The notes under the pieces are model-generated. The model made no database searches. It saw nothing but the letters and a program-made list of their open reading frames with translations, and had not been told where the DNA came from. Shown here in pieces: positions 45,146-56,596 of a DNA stretch of 64,000 nt. How positions within the stretch are numbered: the first letter of the stretch is position 1; each line of letters opens with the position of its first letter. The stretch is from Panicum virgatum (Eukaryota; Streptophyta; Magnoliopsida; Poales; Poaceae). The DNA lies in the NCBI RefSeq assembly GCF_016808335.1, contig NC_053137.1, positions 11,272,506 through 11,336,505 of the forward strand, written 5' to 3'. Made by a program: the position numbers and the translations under genes.

Positions 45146-48100
45146 TCAGTTGCAGTCCAGGCCGCACTCCTCCAGGAGGGGGCCGTCGCTCTTGGCGAGG
45201 AACGGGTCGATGCGCACCCACAGGAGCGAGAAGATGGAGGCCAGCAGGATGGACCAGACGATGACGATCGTCGGCGTCCGGTTCTGCCTCCCCACCAGAC
45301 CCTTGAGGAACGGGTACAGGTGGACGATCACCCAGAACGCGAAGAAGAGCTTCCCGAACAGGGGGCCCCACGACTCGTACCCGTTGTTGATCGCGTTGGA
45401 GATCCCGGCCACGACCCCGATGAAGTTCAGCAGGAGAAGCGTCGTCGGCGGGATCAGCAGGGTCGTCCATTTGAAGGTGTACAGCTCCGAGAACTCCTCG
45501 TCGTCCCCGCCCTTCGATGTCACGGTGAAGCTGGTGTCGATACCGGCGAGGACCTTCAGGAGGCCTTGGAACACGGCGAAGAGATGTGAGGAAACACCTC
45601 CAATGACCCAGAATTGCTCGTTTCTCCACCAGTCGTCGATGGCCACACCACTCCATCTCATTTCAAGTATGCCGGTGATAAAGATGCAGATGAAAAGCGC
45701 CATGAACCAGATACTGGCAGCATTGGTAAGCTGCAATTCGAAATAATAACGACGGTAAGATTCATGAATAAATCCATAATATTTCATTGTTTTTGTCAGT
45801 AAATAGTTTTTCTTACCTCTGGTGTGATAAATTTCCCCGTGAGCAAGCATATGGCAGGCAATGTGCAGTAAGCCAACAGCGGAATGGATGTCCAGGGGTA
45901 TACGATAGAGTTAATATAAGAGAACCTCTCCAAAAATTTTAGCCCACCACCATACCCATACCAAAGTGGGCAGTGCTTGCTGAAGAAAATTTCAACAGAT
46001 CCAAGAGCCCACCGAAGGACCTGGTGAAGACGATCAGAAAGATTCAGAGGTGCAGAACCTTTGAATGCAGGCCTCTTTGGGATGCAGTAAATAGACCGCC
46101 AACCATGGCAGTGCATCTTAAATCCAGTCAAGATATCTTCTGTAATTGATCCATAAATCCAGCCAATCTGCAAGAGACCATGATCAAGTTAGCAAAATAT
46201 ATCTTCGGTAGAGCAGTCACAGGCCTTTGAATCAGGTTATCTGTAATATACCTCTTTCCCCCAGTCAGTCTTGTCTTCATAACCGCAGCTGATAACATGT
46301 ATAGCTTCCTTCAGTAGAGAAGCTGGACTTGCATCCTTCAAGGTCCCACCATTCTCAAGAAGTGTTGATGCAACAAATACAGAAGATTGCCCAAACTTCT
46401 TTTCGAGCTTCTGATGATTTACAATTCCAGCCTTCTCAACGTCAGCACCTGGTGAACAGTGAAATATTATTCCCAAGTGTCGAACAAAAATACAAATGCT
46501 TTCGTCCTTTAAAACAACAGTTAGCCAAGGTATGAAGGTAATATGAAATGGTTGTACAAAAAGCACTATCCTGGTTTTCAAAAATCTAAGGACACACATT
46601 TGGACTTTAACAGTGCTGTCAACAGTTATGTTCGAAAGGTTGGCAATACCTGGAACACCTTCCTCAATTTCACCCAGGGCGTATGCAGGAGATGGATTTT
46701 CTGCTTTCTTGAAAAATAATCTTTTCTTCTTCTCCGTTTTTGGTTTTGTAGTCTTCTTCTTACTCTTGTTTCTGCAGCAGAAGCAAGAGAGGCACCACTT
46801 GGGCCAGCAATTGCAAGTTCTTGATGGTGGCTTCTTGGTTTTCGGAGCATCATAACCATACAGTGCCTGCCGTCTAAAGACACATCCAGTACCCACATAG
46901 ATGGGTCCTTGAATACCATCCAGACCTTTCATGTTGATCTGTATGATGCAAATGTTAGAAAACCTATGTGGTGATAATGACAACATGGATAGCTTAACAA
47001 GTTCGGGAAACTGAATCTTACATCAAAGAAGACAACGTTCCTGTTAGCGTATCGATCATGCCGGTCAATACCATCAAACCTCTGAGGGAACTGCACGTAG
47101 CACACTTTCTTCCCCACCAAAGGATCCATCATGAAACACATAGCCTCTTTTATGGCCTTGCTATTGTTGATGTAGTGATCACAGTCCAAGTTCAATAGGT
47201 ATGGAGCATTTGATAAGACAGCAGAGACACGAACCTATTGGTTAACAAAATAGAAAGACAACATCAATCATGTGCTGCTATTAGGTTACAAGAAGAATCA
47301 CAGAAGACATCAAGTTGAGAGCTTTTACCAGTGCATTCATGGCACCAGCCTTCTTATGATGGTTATAGCCTGGCCTCTTTTCTCTCGAGACATAAACGAG
47401 GCGAGGCAGCTCATTTCCTTCCACATCATGACCACCGCTTTGGCCAAGGAATACCTATTGACACATAATTTTGAGCATTTTGAAGTGAAGTAAGTAGAGC
47501 GATTTTCGGTTCAAAAAGAAAAACAAAGAGAGAAGTAGGACGATGACAATGACAAAATGCACCAGCGTTTAGTATAAAACCAAGGACTATAAAGGCCTAC
47601 CTGAATCATTCCAGGATGATCGCGTACATTGTTTCCAGGCCAGGGGCTTCCATCCTGCATTGTCCATCCTTCCTCGGGAACCTTTTGGGCTTTCGCAACC
47701 AAGGCATTGATTCTTACCTTGAATTCCTCATATTCCCTCTGAATGAAAAATTAAGGTCGTGTAACTAACCTACTCATACAAATTAAGAAATTGCACAGAA
47801 AAGCAAAACGACACAGGCTAAACACTGTACCTTCATTGCCCTCCTGTCCCTAACAAAGGATGCGGCAACCTTGTCTTTCAGGTAGTCTATCTTCTGTTGG
47901 AAGTACCACTCAGGAGCACGAGGCTCAATATTAAACTTTTTGCAGAAAGGAACCCATTTCTTTGCAAATTCGGATGTTTCAGACAGTGCTTCAAATGTAA
48001 GCATTGCAGCACCATCATCAGAAACATAGCAGGAGACCTTCTCAACTGGATAATCAACAGCAAGGATGGAAAGGACAGTGTTTGCTGTGACCAAGGGAGG

Positions 48101-50131
48101 CTCCTTTGAGGGATCAACCGTACTGACAAAGAAGTCAACTGGAGCAAGTTGAGAGGGTCGGCCTTCCTTGTCAAATCTGTACAGACAAGCAATGGACCTC
48201 TTAGCTTTAGAACTTCAGAAAGAAGATAGGGCAAGCATTTATTTGATTCACCATGTAACCAACCTTAGTGACAAACGGTCCAGGTAAGTCTCTCTTTCAA
48301 TTGGAAGCCACTTTGGGAACTGATCAAGAATCCAGGACATGGCAAACCAGATTTCACAGATTACAGATATGAGCCATAAAGCAAATGCATCATTCACCGG
48401 ATGCATCACACGGTAGTGGAAGAAGAACCCCAAAACCACCAACCGGATAACGATAATCATCCTGTAGGGGTTAATTCGGCTTGACGGTATCGGAACTTTT
48501 CTGGACAATGGCTGTCTTGCTTCATCCATTCTGGTCAAGAAATTTACAGAACACTTTAGGGACATGGGCTAGTAACGCTCAATGAAAAGAAAGAGCAAAG
48601 ATTTCGTTAACAAATACTACATTGCATATTATATGTTGAAAGATTTGAGACCTTAGGATATAACGTGAAATTATCTACACCAGCATGTAGGTTTCTATGA
48701 ATATACAGCTACCAGAATGATAGAATGGAGCAAAGAATACATCGCATGAATAATTCCATATAGGTGCTCTACCATCTTATTCTACAAGCATTCCGGATTC
48801 TCTCCAGCTATCTGGCTGTGCAGCATCTACCAAGTAAATAACAAAGCTACAAACTTGCCTGCAGATTTTCAGAAATGTTGTGATTAAAAGCCCTTTACTG
48901 CATTATGAAAATGGATATCACGTTTATGCGTGTTTAGCTGGAGATTTGCTGTTTAATAATGACTGGCGTTGTGCAGTTAAGTAGGACACATTTAGTGCAA
49001 GCAGCTACCATCCGCTAACTTCTGTACTACTAGTAATAATACCAATTATAGTGCACCGTCAGCGCCGAAAGAAGAGTAATCAAAGCAGCAGGAAGCTAGC
49101 GGTCAACAGGCAAGCGTGGACGAGCACAGCACATACAGCGGCAGATCTGCATCGTCGCCGTCCCAATCACCGCCGCCGTCGCTCCTGGCGTGCTGCAGGC
49201 TCTCCTGGTTCTTCTTCCAGCGCTCCATCCGGTCGCTCCAGGCCACGCTGCCGTAGCCGTAGGCGGCCAGATCCTTGGACGGGTCCATGGATCTCGGTTG
49301 CACTGCGCAAGCAGCCAAGCAATTACTCTGGTGTTGGCATTGCCAGATTCCAGCAATGGATTTGGATTGGGGGGGGGGGGGGGGGGGTCACGCACCTGGA
49401 AGGCTCGGATCTGCGAAGGGGAGCGGGTGGATCCTCTTGCCCCCGCCGCCGCCGCCGCCCATGTAGGACGGCACGAGCGCGTGCTGCTCCGGCGGGATGT
49501 CGTCGACCTGTCACGCATGGCGAGCACAACCGGATTCAATTTCGGCCGATGATCCAAAGCAAAGCAATGCGCGCAGCAGAAGCAGCAGCAGCAGCAGGAG
49601 GAGCCGAATCCACCGTACCATCTGGCCGTTGGTGAGGAGCGGGACGCCGGGGGCGGCGCCGAAGCCGGCGGCCGGGTGGTGCGCGTCGCCGCGGCCGTAG
49701 CTCATGTGCGCCCGCAGCATGGACGCGGCGATGTCCCGGGGGTCGCCGCCGCCGTCCCCGCCCTCCTCCCCGCCGTGGCGCAGGCCGAACTCGCCCTCGA
49801 GGTCGTCGACGCCGTCCTCGTCCTCGTCGCCGGCGACGCGGGGGCACCCTTTCAGGCGCCTGTACCGCGTCCGGCACTGCGGGCACGCCTGCGAGCCCTC
49901 GCGGCGCTCGTACTCGTAGCAGGCGCGGCAGACCGGGAAGGCGCACTCGTTGCAGGCCACGAAGGGCTCCCCGTCGAAGCCCACCCCGACGTCGTCCCCG
50001 CATATCTGGCACGGCGCCTCCGCCGCCAGCCGCGCCGCCGCCCCGGGGCCCCCGCCGCCGGGCTCGCGGCGGATCACCACCAGCTCGTTCCGGTTGTGCG
50101 AGCCGGCCACCAGCCCCGCGCTCGCCTCCAT
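45146..50131 (-). CDS. CESA6: Cellulose synthase catalytic subunit, CESA6 type
   Basis: Plasma-membrane glycosyltransferase making beta-1,4-glucan from UDP-glucose in the primary-wall complex. Twelve exons join in frame to 1100 aa: 50131-49619, 49507-49396, 49302-49137, 48530-48264, 48176-47831, 47738-47601, 47454-47329, 47234-47022, 46938-46650, 46448-46252, 46167-45817, 45730-45146. The N-terminus is [19 protein letters not shown], then a RING-type zinc finger ([27 protein letters not shown]). Catalytic signatures follow: DDG at 406-408, DCD at 573-575, TED at 798-800 and QVLRW at 838-842. Two transmembrane helices precede the cytosolic domain and six follow. It ends [10 protein letters not shown], typical of the grass CESA5/6 group. 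No catalytic residue is missing and length is normal. CESA6 is preferred over its close relatives by the N-terminus and the likely synteny with rice chromosome 7. Confidence 0.95.
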
Positions 50132-52496
50132 CGCCGCCGGACCTCGTTTCCCGGCGGAGAAAGAATGCGTGTGCCCCTCGCGGCGCCGGCCCGCTCACAT
50201 GCGCCGGCTGTGCGCTGCGCTGCTGCTCGGGTGTGAGCTGCCGAGCTGTGGCCTGTGGGGAGGGAGGTGGTGGGTGGCGTGGAGGTATAATAATGGGCGC
50301 GCCGCGCCGCGTTGGTGTGGTGCCGGTGCGTTGCTTGCCGGGCGAGCAGAGCAGCGCAGCGCAACCACCGCGTCGGTCGCTCGCTCGCTGCTACCAGCTA
50401 GCTCGGGCCTGCCTGATTAGCGTGGTGGTGGTCCTGTGCTACGTCACTGAATCTCAATCCGTGGTGCCCGCCGGGGTTTCTTTGCTTCTTCTTTACTATT
50501 TTTTTTCTTTTTGTGTATAGAGTAGAAAAGGATGGGGTTAGTGAGAGGAGAGAGAAAGTGTCGGTGTCGGTGCAGAACCAAAACGGCAACTGACCAACTG
50601 TTTGACTGCCAGTGGTATGCATGCAAGCTCGGTCTAGAGAGAGAGAGCATGACAGAAATGGTTGGTGGAATGTCTGATCTGAGCTACTAGTAACTGTGCT
50701 TTGCTGGGCTGGACAGCTATTAAGAGAGGGGATTAATGGGAGAATGGTAGCAGTGATAGGCACTCCCTCCGTCCCTTTTTAATCGATTGATCTCACCAAG
50801 CGACAGTTACAAAGGATGGAGGGAGTATGTTAAATTGTATGTTGAGTTTAAACTCCAACGGCTATGAAATTCAGCTGAAGTGGTTACGCGGTCAAGCTTC
50901 TCAAATTATACCTCAACAGAAGAAACTCCGATGTGTTTCTGATATGATTTTCGCCAACGCGGTTTTGGACTCGGGTAACTCGAATAACGGGATCTGAGCT
51001 CGGATAGCGGGAGAGGCCCGCGTAATAATCCAATTATTTGTACTGCCATCTCACCGGCGCCACTCGCCACTAACCAATCCTTTGTATGGCATGCGGCTGC
51101 AAACACGTACACCTACCTCCCCTTCTACCAAAACCCGAATCTCTAAGCTCAGCAAAAAAAATTTCAAGACAAACCATTAAGCTCATGCTGCTAGCTGCTG
51201 ATAATTAACGCCACATGCTGCCTAGCCTTGTTGGGGTGCCAAGTAGTCGTGAAAATATAATCAAGACAAATAAAAATGTTTCCTAAAAAACTGAAGATAG
51301 AACTAGAATGCACACATACATGGCATTCATTCTAGACCGGACATGCTGGAGTTTTTATGTAGAAGCAGGTCTCCTCTTGATGAAAAACTCGCCCAGGCAC
51401 AGTCTCTAAAACAAAATTCACAGAAGGAGGCTCATCATTTTCCTTTTTTGCAATCAGGCGGCCAATTCTAAGGTAAAGGCTCCTTGTGTTAGTGGTGTTG
51501 GGAAAAAAAAGTAATGGGAAGCCGCCTTGCAGTGGGTGGGTGACCTTCATACTACAAGACTCGAGAGTGTCGGTCGAGGCGAGGCATGTCACAAACTGGT
51601 GGTGATAGCGATAGTGGGCCGCCGCTGCTGCTCGCGCCAAGTTGAAAAAAAAATTCAAGGAATGCGAGGGGTGTCTCGAGGTACCTCGTGCTTTTGCTTT
51701 TAGGATCAGCCCCCACCGTGTTTAGAAAAAGAATCACCCACCTTGTTAGGGTTCGACTTGCGAAACACGAAGCGGCAGGCAGGCAGTTAACCCGTCGGGC
51801 TCGGTCGCCGGAGAGCAGACTGCTCTGGTCGGTGACAGTGAGGCGCTAGCAGGAGCAGGAATGGAATGGAATGGACACATGCATGCTGCACAACTAGTGT
51901 AGTAGGAGGAGTAACATGGAAACCGATTGATTTGATTGGCTGAGGTGTTTAGAGAAACCCAAGTGATGACGGGAATCAAGGCGTGGGGGATGCGGTTGGT
52001 CGAGTGTCATGAGGTGCGGCGCATGTGGGGCGCGGAGAGGCGCTAGTTTATTTATTGGACGCGGAACCAGTCTCTCACGTGGGCTCCGGAGGTGGTGCCA
52101 GCGTGGCCAAGAGCGAAGCGCAAGGGGGACACCGGGACCGACACGATGACAAGGGGTCGGTCGGACCATGTTAATTCTTCCCTGGTGGAACAGTGTAAAA
52201 ACGGGGGCCGGATCTGCACAGGAACTATAGCACGTTGATTGGGGGCGACGCTACGTACGTGAATACGTGATGATATGACACGCTGAATACGTGAATACGG
52301 GGCAGAGTGTTTGAATCTGAATACTAATAGGTACTTAAAGTTTAGTACTCAAGTTTAATCCATTTAAATAGATCCGTACTCCTTACTTAGGGAGGATGGA
52401 CGCCGAAACTACACGTCCTGGCCAGAATTCCGCGCGAAGGTTTGGCTTTTTCGAATGGCTGCGAGCGAGAGCTTGTTGCTTCGAGCTGGATACCGC
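50132..52496. other. Upstream region of CESA6 and spacer
   Basis: 50132-50400 is a GC-rich promoter and leader on the minus strand. A possible TATA-like ATTATTATACC lies at about 50285-50295. It includes one very small Stowaway-like element (50763-50825). No gene is seen in 50.5-52.5 kb. Confidence 0.45.
50763..50825. mobile_element. Tiny Stowaway-like MITE
   Basis: CTCCCTCCGTCC at the left and GGATGGAGGGAG at the right form inverted ends around only about 40 bases. Confidence 0.6.
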
Positions 52497-52725
52497 GGGC
52501 ATGTTTGGGACGGTTTCGCCGTCTCCGGCTCCAGCTACTGTAGCATATTGTAGCGGTATTGTAGCACGAAGTCGATAAAACTACGTTTTTCCAACTCCAC
52601 CGGCTCCTCCCCTCCCGCAGTTGATTGTAACGTGGGGCCGGCGGTTTCAGCTCCACGCTACAGTGCCACACAGTGCGGTTTACGAAGCCCAAGCGCCTCA
52701 CGACGGAGCCGTCCCAAACACGCCC
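52497..52725. mobile_element. MITE with GGGC(A/G)TGTTTGGGACGG ends
   Basis: GGGCATGTTTGGGACGG at the left end is matched, inverted, by CCGTCCCAAACACGCCC at the right end (16 of 17 bases). The 229-base interior holds CTACTGTAGCA-type palindromic pieces common in grass foldback MITEs. The target-site duplication is unclear. Confidence 0.7.
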
Positions 52726-53505
52726 TGCATGATGATACAGCAGAGAAAAATATCCGGGGCAGAAATACGCAGCAGGCGTAGCAGCAGCAGCGAGCACGAG
52801 GGTCCTGTGTGCCCGCGCGACGCACACGGCGTGACGAAGCGCCACCGGCCGTCCGATGACACGTCCCTGTCCGCAGGAGGAGGGCCCACCGGCCAGTAGT
52901 CTATAGCCTCCCTCCACTCCACGCGGTTTCATTTCCTTTTGGGCCCTCCCTTTTCGCGGCCCGCGCGCGCGCGCATGTGTGGCGTTTTCGAGTGGCCATT
53001 TCGGTCAGCAGGCGAGAGCGAGAGAGCCCGAGAGGCAGCCAGCAGCCAAGGCCGCCGACACTTCTGTCCTCTCTCTCTATCTGTGGGGCCATGTGCCTAG
53101 GCCCGAGGCTATGCCAACAACCGAAGCATCGCGCTACGGGTCGGTGGCTGATGCTAATTTGTTGTGAAAGAAAATTATTGCTAATTGGCTGGTACTGATT
53201 TATTGTGAGAGAAAAATACTATTAGTTGGTTGGAAAAGCAGCCATAACAGATTGTTGAGGCTAGTTTTATAATGAAATTTCATGAAAAATTTTATTATAT
53301 TAAATATTATCAATTTTATTGACATGACAAAAAAGGTAATGTAAAAACTCTTCAAGTTTTTATTGAGCCTGCAAGAGGCTCCGGCGATATATTTGTAGAT
53401 GCTCTTCCCTTATTATCCTTAAAAAATATAGTTCTCAATCTAAATAATTGTGCCTATAAAATTTTCACTGAGATGGGCCTTACACGGCAGGCTGGGTTAG
53501 CTCAG
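52726..53505. other. Intergenic, nothing recognised
   Basis: GC-rich to about 53100, then AT-rich. No supportable gene. Confidence 0.45.
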
Positions 53506-53507
53506 TA

Positions 53508-53756
53508 CTCCCTTCATCCTAAAATACAACGTATTTTGTTTTGTTCTTAATTAAAATAGTCTAAATATGATTAAATTTATACAAACAATATTAGCATCTA
53601 AAAAATCAATTAAGTAAATTGTAAAAATATATTTCATTATAAATCTAGTTATTCTCATTTGATATTTAAAATATTGTCACTATTATTCATAAATTTGATC
53701 AAATTTAGAACGGTTTGATTTAGAAAAAATTAAAATGATATACAGGGTTGAGGGAG
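53508..53756. mobile_element. Stowaway-like MITE, about 250 bp
   Basis: CTCCCTTCATCCTAAAATAC at the left and GGGTTGAGGGAG at the right are diverged inverted Stowaway ends, with an AT-rich interior. A TA precedes the left end. Confidence 0.65.
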
Positions 53757-54109
53757 CACGTATACTAAACTGATTGATTAGGAAGCTGCTGGCCTAATAA
53801 GTAAATCCTACTACGAGTAGAGTAATAAACAACTGGTGGCAGCAAGCACATGCTGTTGATGCACAACCACCGCGCGGGCTCAGTCTCTGCTGCGAAGTTT
53901 CTCTTCTTCTAATTAATCCCCCTGCTGTCAAGCTTCACATGCCACACACCATCTTAGCTAATTGTTTTCTCCGACACGTTTCTTTTCTACCCCAGGGAGC
54001 CAGCTACACACATTACAGGCAGACATGGATGCTCAAGAGGAATAAGAAGAATTTGACCCACCCACCACAACTATTTATAGGTCCGTTAACATAACACACT
54101 CCTAGCTAC

Positions 54110-54375
54110 AGTAAAACTAACTCACTGTTTTAGCTCTTTCTCACTGTTTAGTTTCCAAAAAAATTTCTACATTACCCGTCACATCAAATGTTCGGACACA
54201 TGCATGGAGCATTAAATGCAGTTGAAAAAATTAACTAATTATACAGTCTAACTGATTAGCACGAAATGAATCTTTTAAACTTAATTAGTCCATAATTAGA
54301 CATTATTTGTTAAGTAACAACGAAATGTACTATAGTACCAAAACCCAAACTTTTTCGCGAACTAAACGGGACCTC
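54110..54375. mobile_element. Partial PIF/Harbinger-type MITE
   Basis: AACTTAATTAGTCCATAATTAG and a right end TTTCGCGAACTAAACGGGACC are typical of the GGCCTTGTTTAG family of grass MITEs. The left inverted end is not recognisable, so the copy is partial. Confidence 0.5.
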
Positions 54376-54408
54376 ATTTTTTGTTTACTCCATTAGGCCA
54401 ACCCTACC

Positions 54409-54600
54409 TATAATGTGTATAGGTGATGTCTAAAGGGGAAAAAATAGAAACTACTTATAAACACTACTTTTTCAATGTACAGTTTGTATGATAAATAAAC
54501 ATCATCCCCACTTATAGTGTCTATAGGTGATGTCTAAAGTTAAAAAAAACTACTTATAGACACTACTTTCTCAATGTACAGTTCTCTGAGAAATAAACAA
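54409..54600. repeat. Tandem duplication of about 100 bp
   Basis: Two adjacent copies share TATAGGTGATGTCTAAAG, then CACTACTTTTTCAATGTACA or CACTACTTTCTCAATGTACA, and ATAAACA at the end. Confidence 0.75.
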
Positions 54601-55126
54601 AATAAATCCTATCCAGTTCTATAAATTCTTTCTCCTTGTCTCATCTTATCACTCTTGTCACTTTCTTGATTATTACGTAGATATGATGTCTTGTATGAGA
54701 GCATCACCAGCAGACTACCTATTTCTCTCCCCAATATCAAAAATCTGCCCTTTAGATAATGGAAGGTGCACCAGCAGACTACCAATCTCATCGCCAATAC
54801 CAAAAATTTTTTGGCAATCGTCAAAACACACCTCCCTCTCCCTCAAATGTAGGAGTAATCTGCTACAGCAGTTACTATCAAAACTGTAAAAAATATTATG
54901 GATAATAGAGAGAGAAAATATATAGGGTATGTGAGATAAATAGTCTGCTGGGGATGCTCTGCGAAATTATATCTATCTTTTTCTCATTATCTTTTTTTAC
55001 GTCACTAAATTATTTACGTGACACCTTTATTACTTCTATAAACATCATCTTGCTAGAAGGGTTGGAACGGCTGCTTATGCCCGGAGTTACTGCTCACCTC
55101 GGTCAAAGCAGACCGGAGCCAGCTAA

Positions 55127-55466
55127 GGTCTTGTTTGTTTCCACAAACTTTTTAAGTCACTGTCACGTTAAAAAGAATTTTACTATTTTAGAGTATTAAA
55201 TAAAATCAGTTTATAAATTTTTTTGACAACTGAGTGCTAATTCGCGAGACGAATCTAATGAGCCTAATTAATCCATAATTTGCTACAATGATGTTACAGT
55301 AACCATCCGCTAATTATGGATTTATATACCTCATTAGATTCGTCTCGCAGTTTAGCCTTAGGATTCTGCAGCTAGATTTATAATTAACCTTTATTTAATA
55401 CTTATAAATATAAAAAAAATTGATGTGACATAGACTAAAATTTAGCCTCTCGAACCAAACAACCCC
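55127..55466. mobile_element. Tourist-like (PIF/Harbinger) MITE
   Basis: The ends GGTCTTGTTTGTTTCC and CGAACCAAACAACCCC are diverged inverted repeats. The interior carries the family signature GCGAGACGAATCTAATGAGC and its inverted counterpart, plus CTAATTAATCCATAATT. Confidence 0.75.
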
Positions 55467-56104
55467 TAAAGCCAGTCTCACTGGGAGTTTTATAGAGAAT
55501 TTTATGGCATTAAATACCATCAATTTTGCTGACATGGCAAAGAAAGAGAAGGATGGAGTTTCATGGGATGTGAGGAGAATTTCATCACTATAAAACTCAT
55601 CTGGCACGGTTACTTAGTTCTCAATTTAGGTATTGTGCCCATAAAACTACCACTGAAACTGGCTTAACCGATGCAGCTGGTAAGACTCTTCGCCCCCTTG
55701 CCTTTACCGACTCTTTTTTTTTCTCATTGAAAATTACTATTATTTACCGACTCTTTTCACCGCCGGTCTGTACATCAGATTCTTCGGTAGTCGGTTCGGA
55801 TTTAATCAGAGATTTCGTTCTTTTTCCTTGAGGAGAAATGGTTCCAAGGACGTGCTCGGCCGACCTGTCCCGTCGACCAACACACGTCCGCTGTGACTAT
55901 ATGTCGCCCGCGCTACAAATCATGAAACCATCGCCTTAAAAATCTTGGTACAGCACCAGTATAAATTTCGGCCCAATATCCCATCTTTATTCCTTATGGC
56001 CCAATATGGCGTCTCCACTGCTAGATCCCCACTGCTAGATCGTGCTAGGCCGCTAGCACCTAATAGTACTACTGATGTTGACGGGAGAGAGAAGGAAATC
56101 TGCA

Positions 56105-56204
56105 TGTTCGGCTGGTTGTTTTTTTCACTGTAGCTACAGTGAAATGTGAGTGCCAACTGTCGCCGCAACAGTCTCCAGCCCAGTCTCTTCCGACCAGCCG
56201 AACA
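56105..56204. mobile_element. Small MITE with TGTTCGGCTGG ends
   Basis: TGTTCGGCTGG (56105-56115) is matched exactly, inverted, by CCAGCCGAACA at 56194-56204. A nearby GCCGAACATATAG (about 56317) may mark a second related end. Confidence 0.65.
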
Positions 56205-56596
56205 CTTGATGGCTGCTGCATCTGCAGGGCAGCCTCCACAGTTCCTACAGCCGGCCATTATAACACCTACAATTAAGTAATAGCAAGCTACAGATGATTT
56301 GAAAATTGCTGCGCATAGCCGAACATATAGCTGATTCTCCTGTTTCTTTATTTTTTTTGTTGGCAAGTGTTTATATTCCTCACATTACTTGTTTCATTTT
56401 CCTCATATCCTTTAGCTCTTTCCCCCCTCGTTACTTGTTTCATTTTCTTCCATTACTTTCCTTTTCTTCTTTACTTTCCTAATCTTTTTATACTATTTTA
56501 GTTTTCTATTTATTTCATCTTATTTACTTATTTAATTTTTCTTCTCAATCATGACTCTATTTTCCTCTTCTAGCATTTTTATTCGTAAACTTTTAT
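56205..56596. other. T-rich spacer
   Basis: Pyrimidine-rich sequence before the LTR element, with no gene. Confidence 0.4.

Noticed and set aside
49051..50236. Long + strand open frames over the CESA6 5' end
   Set aside because: They are antisense shadows of the GC-rich first exons; the minus strand carries the complete conserved CESA reading frame.
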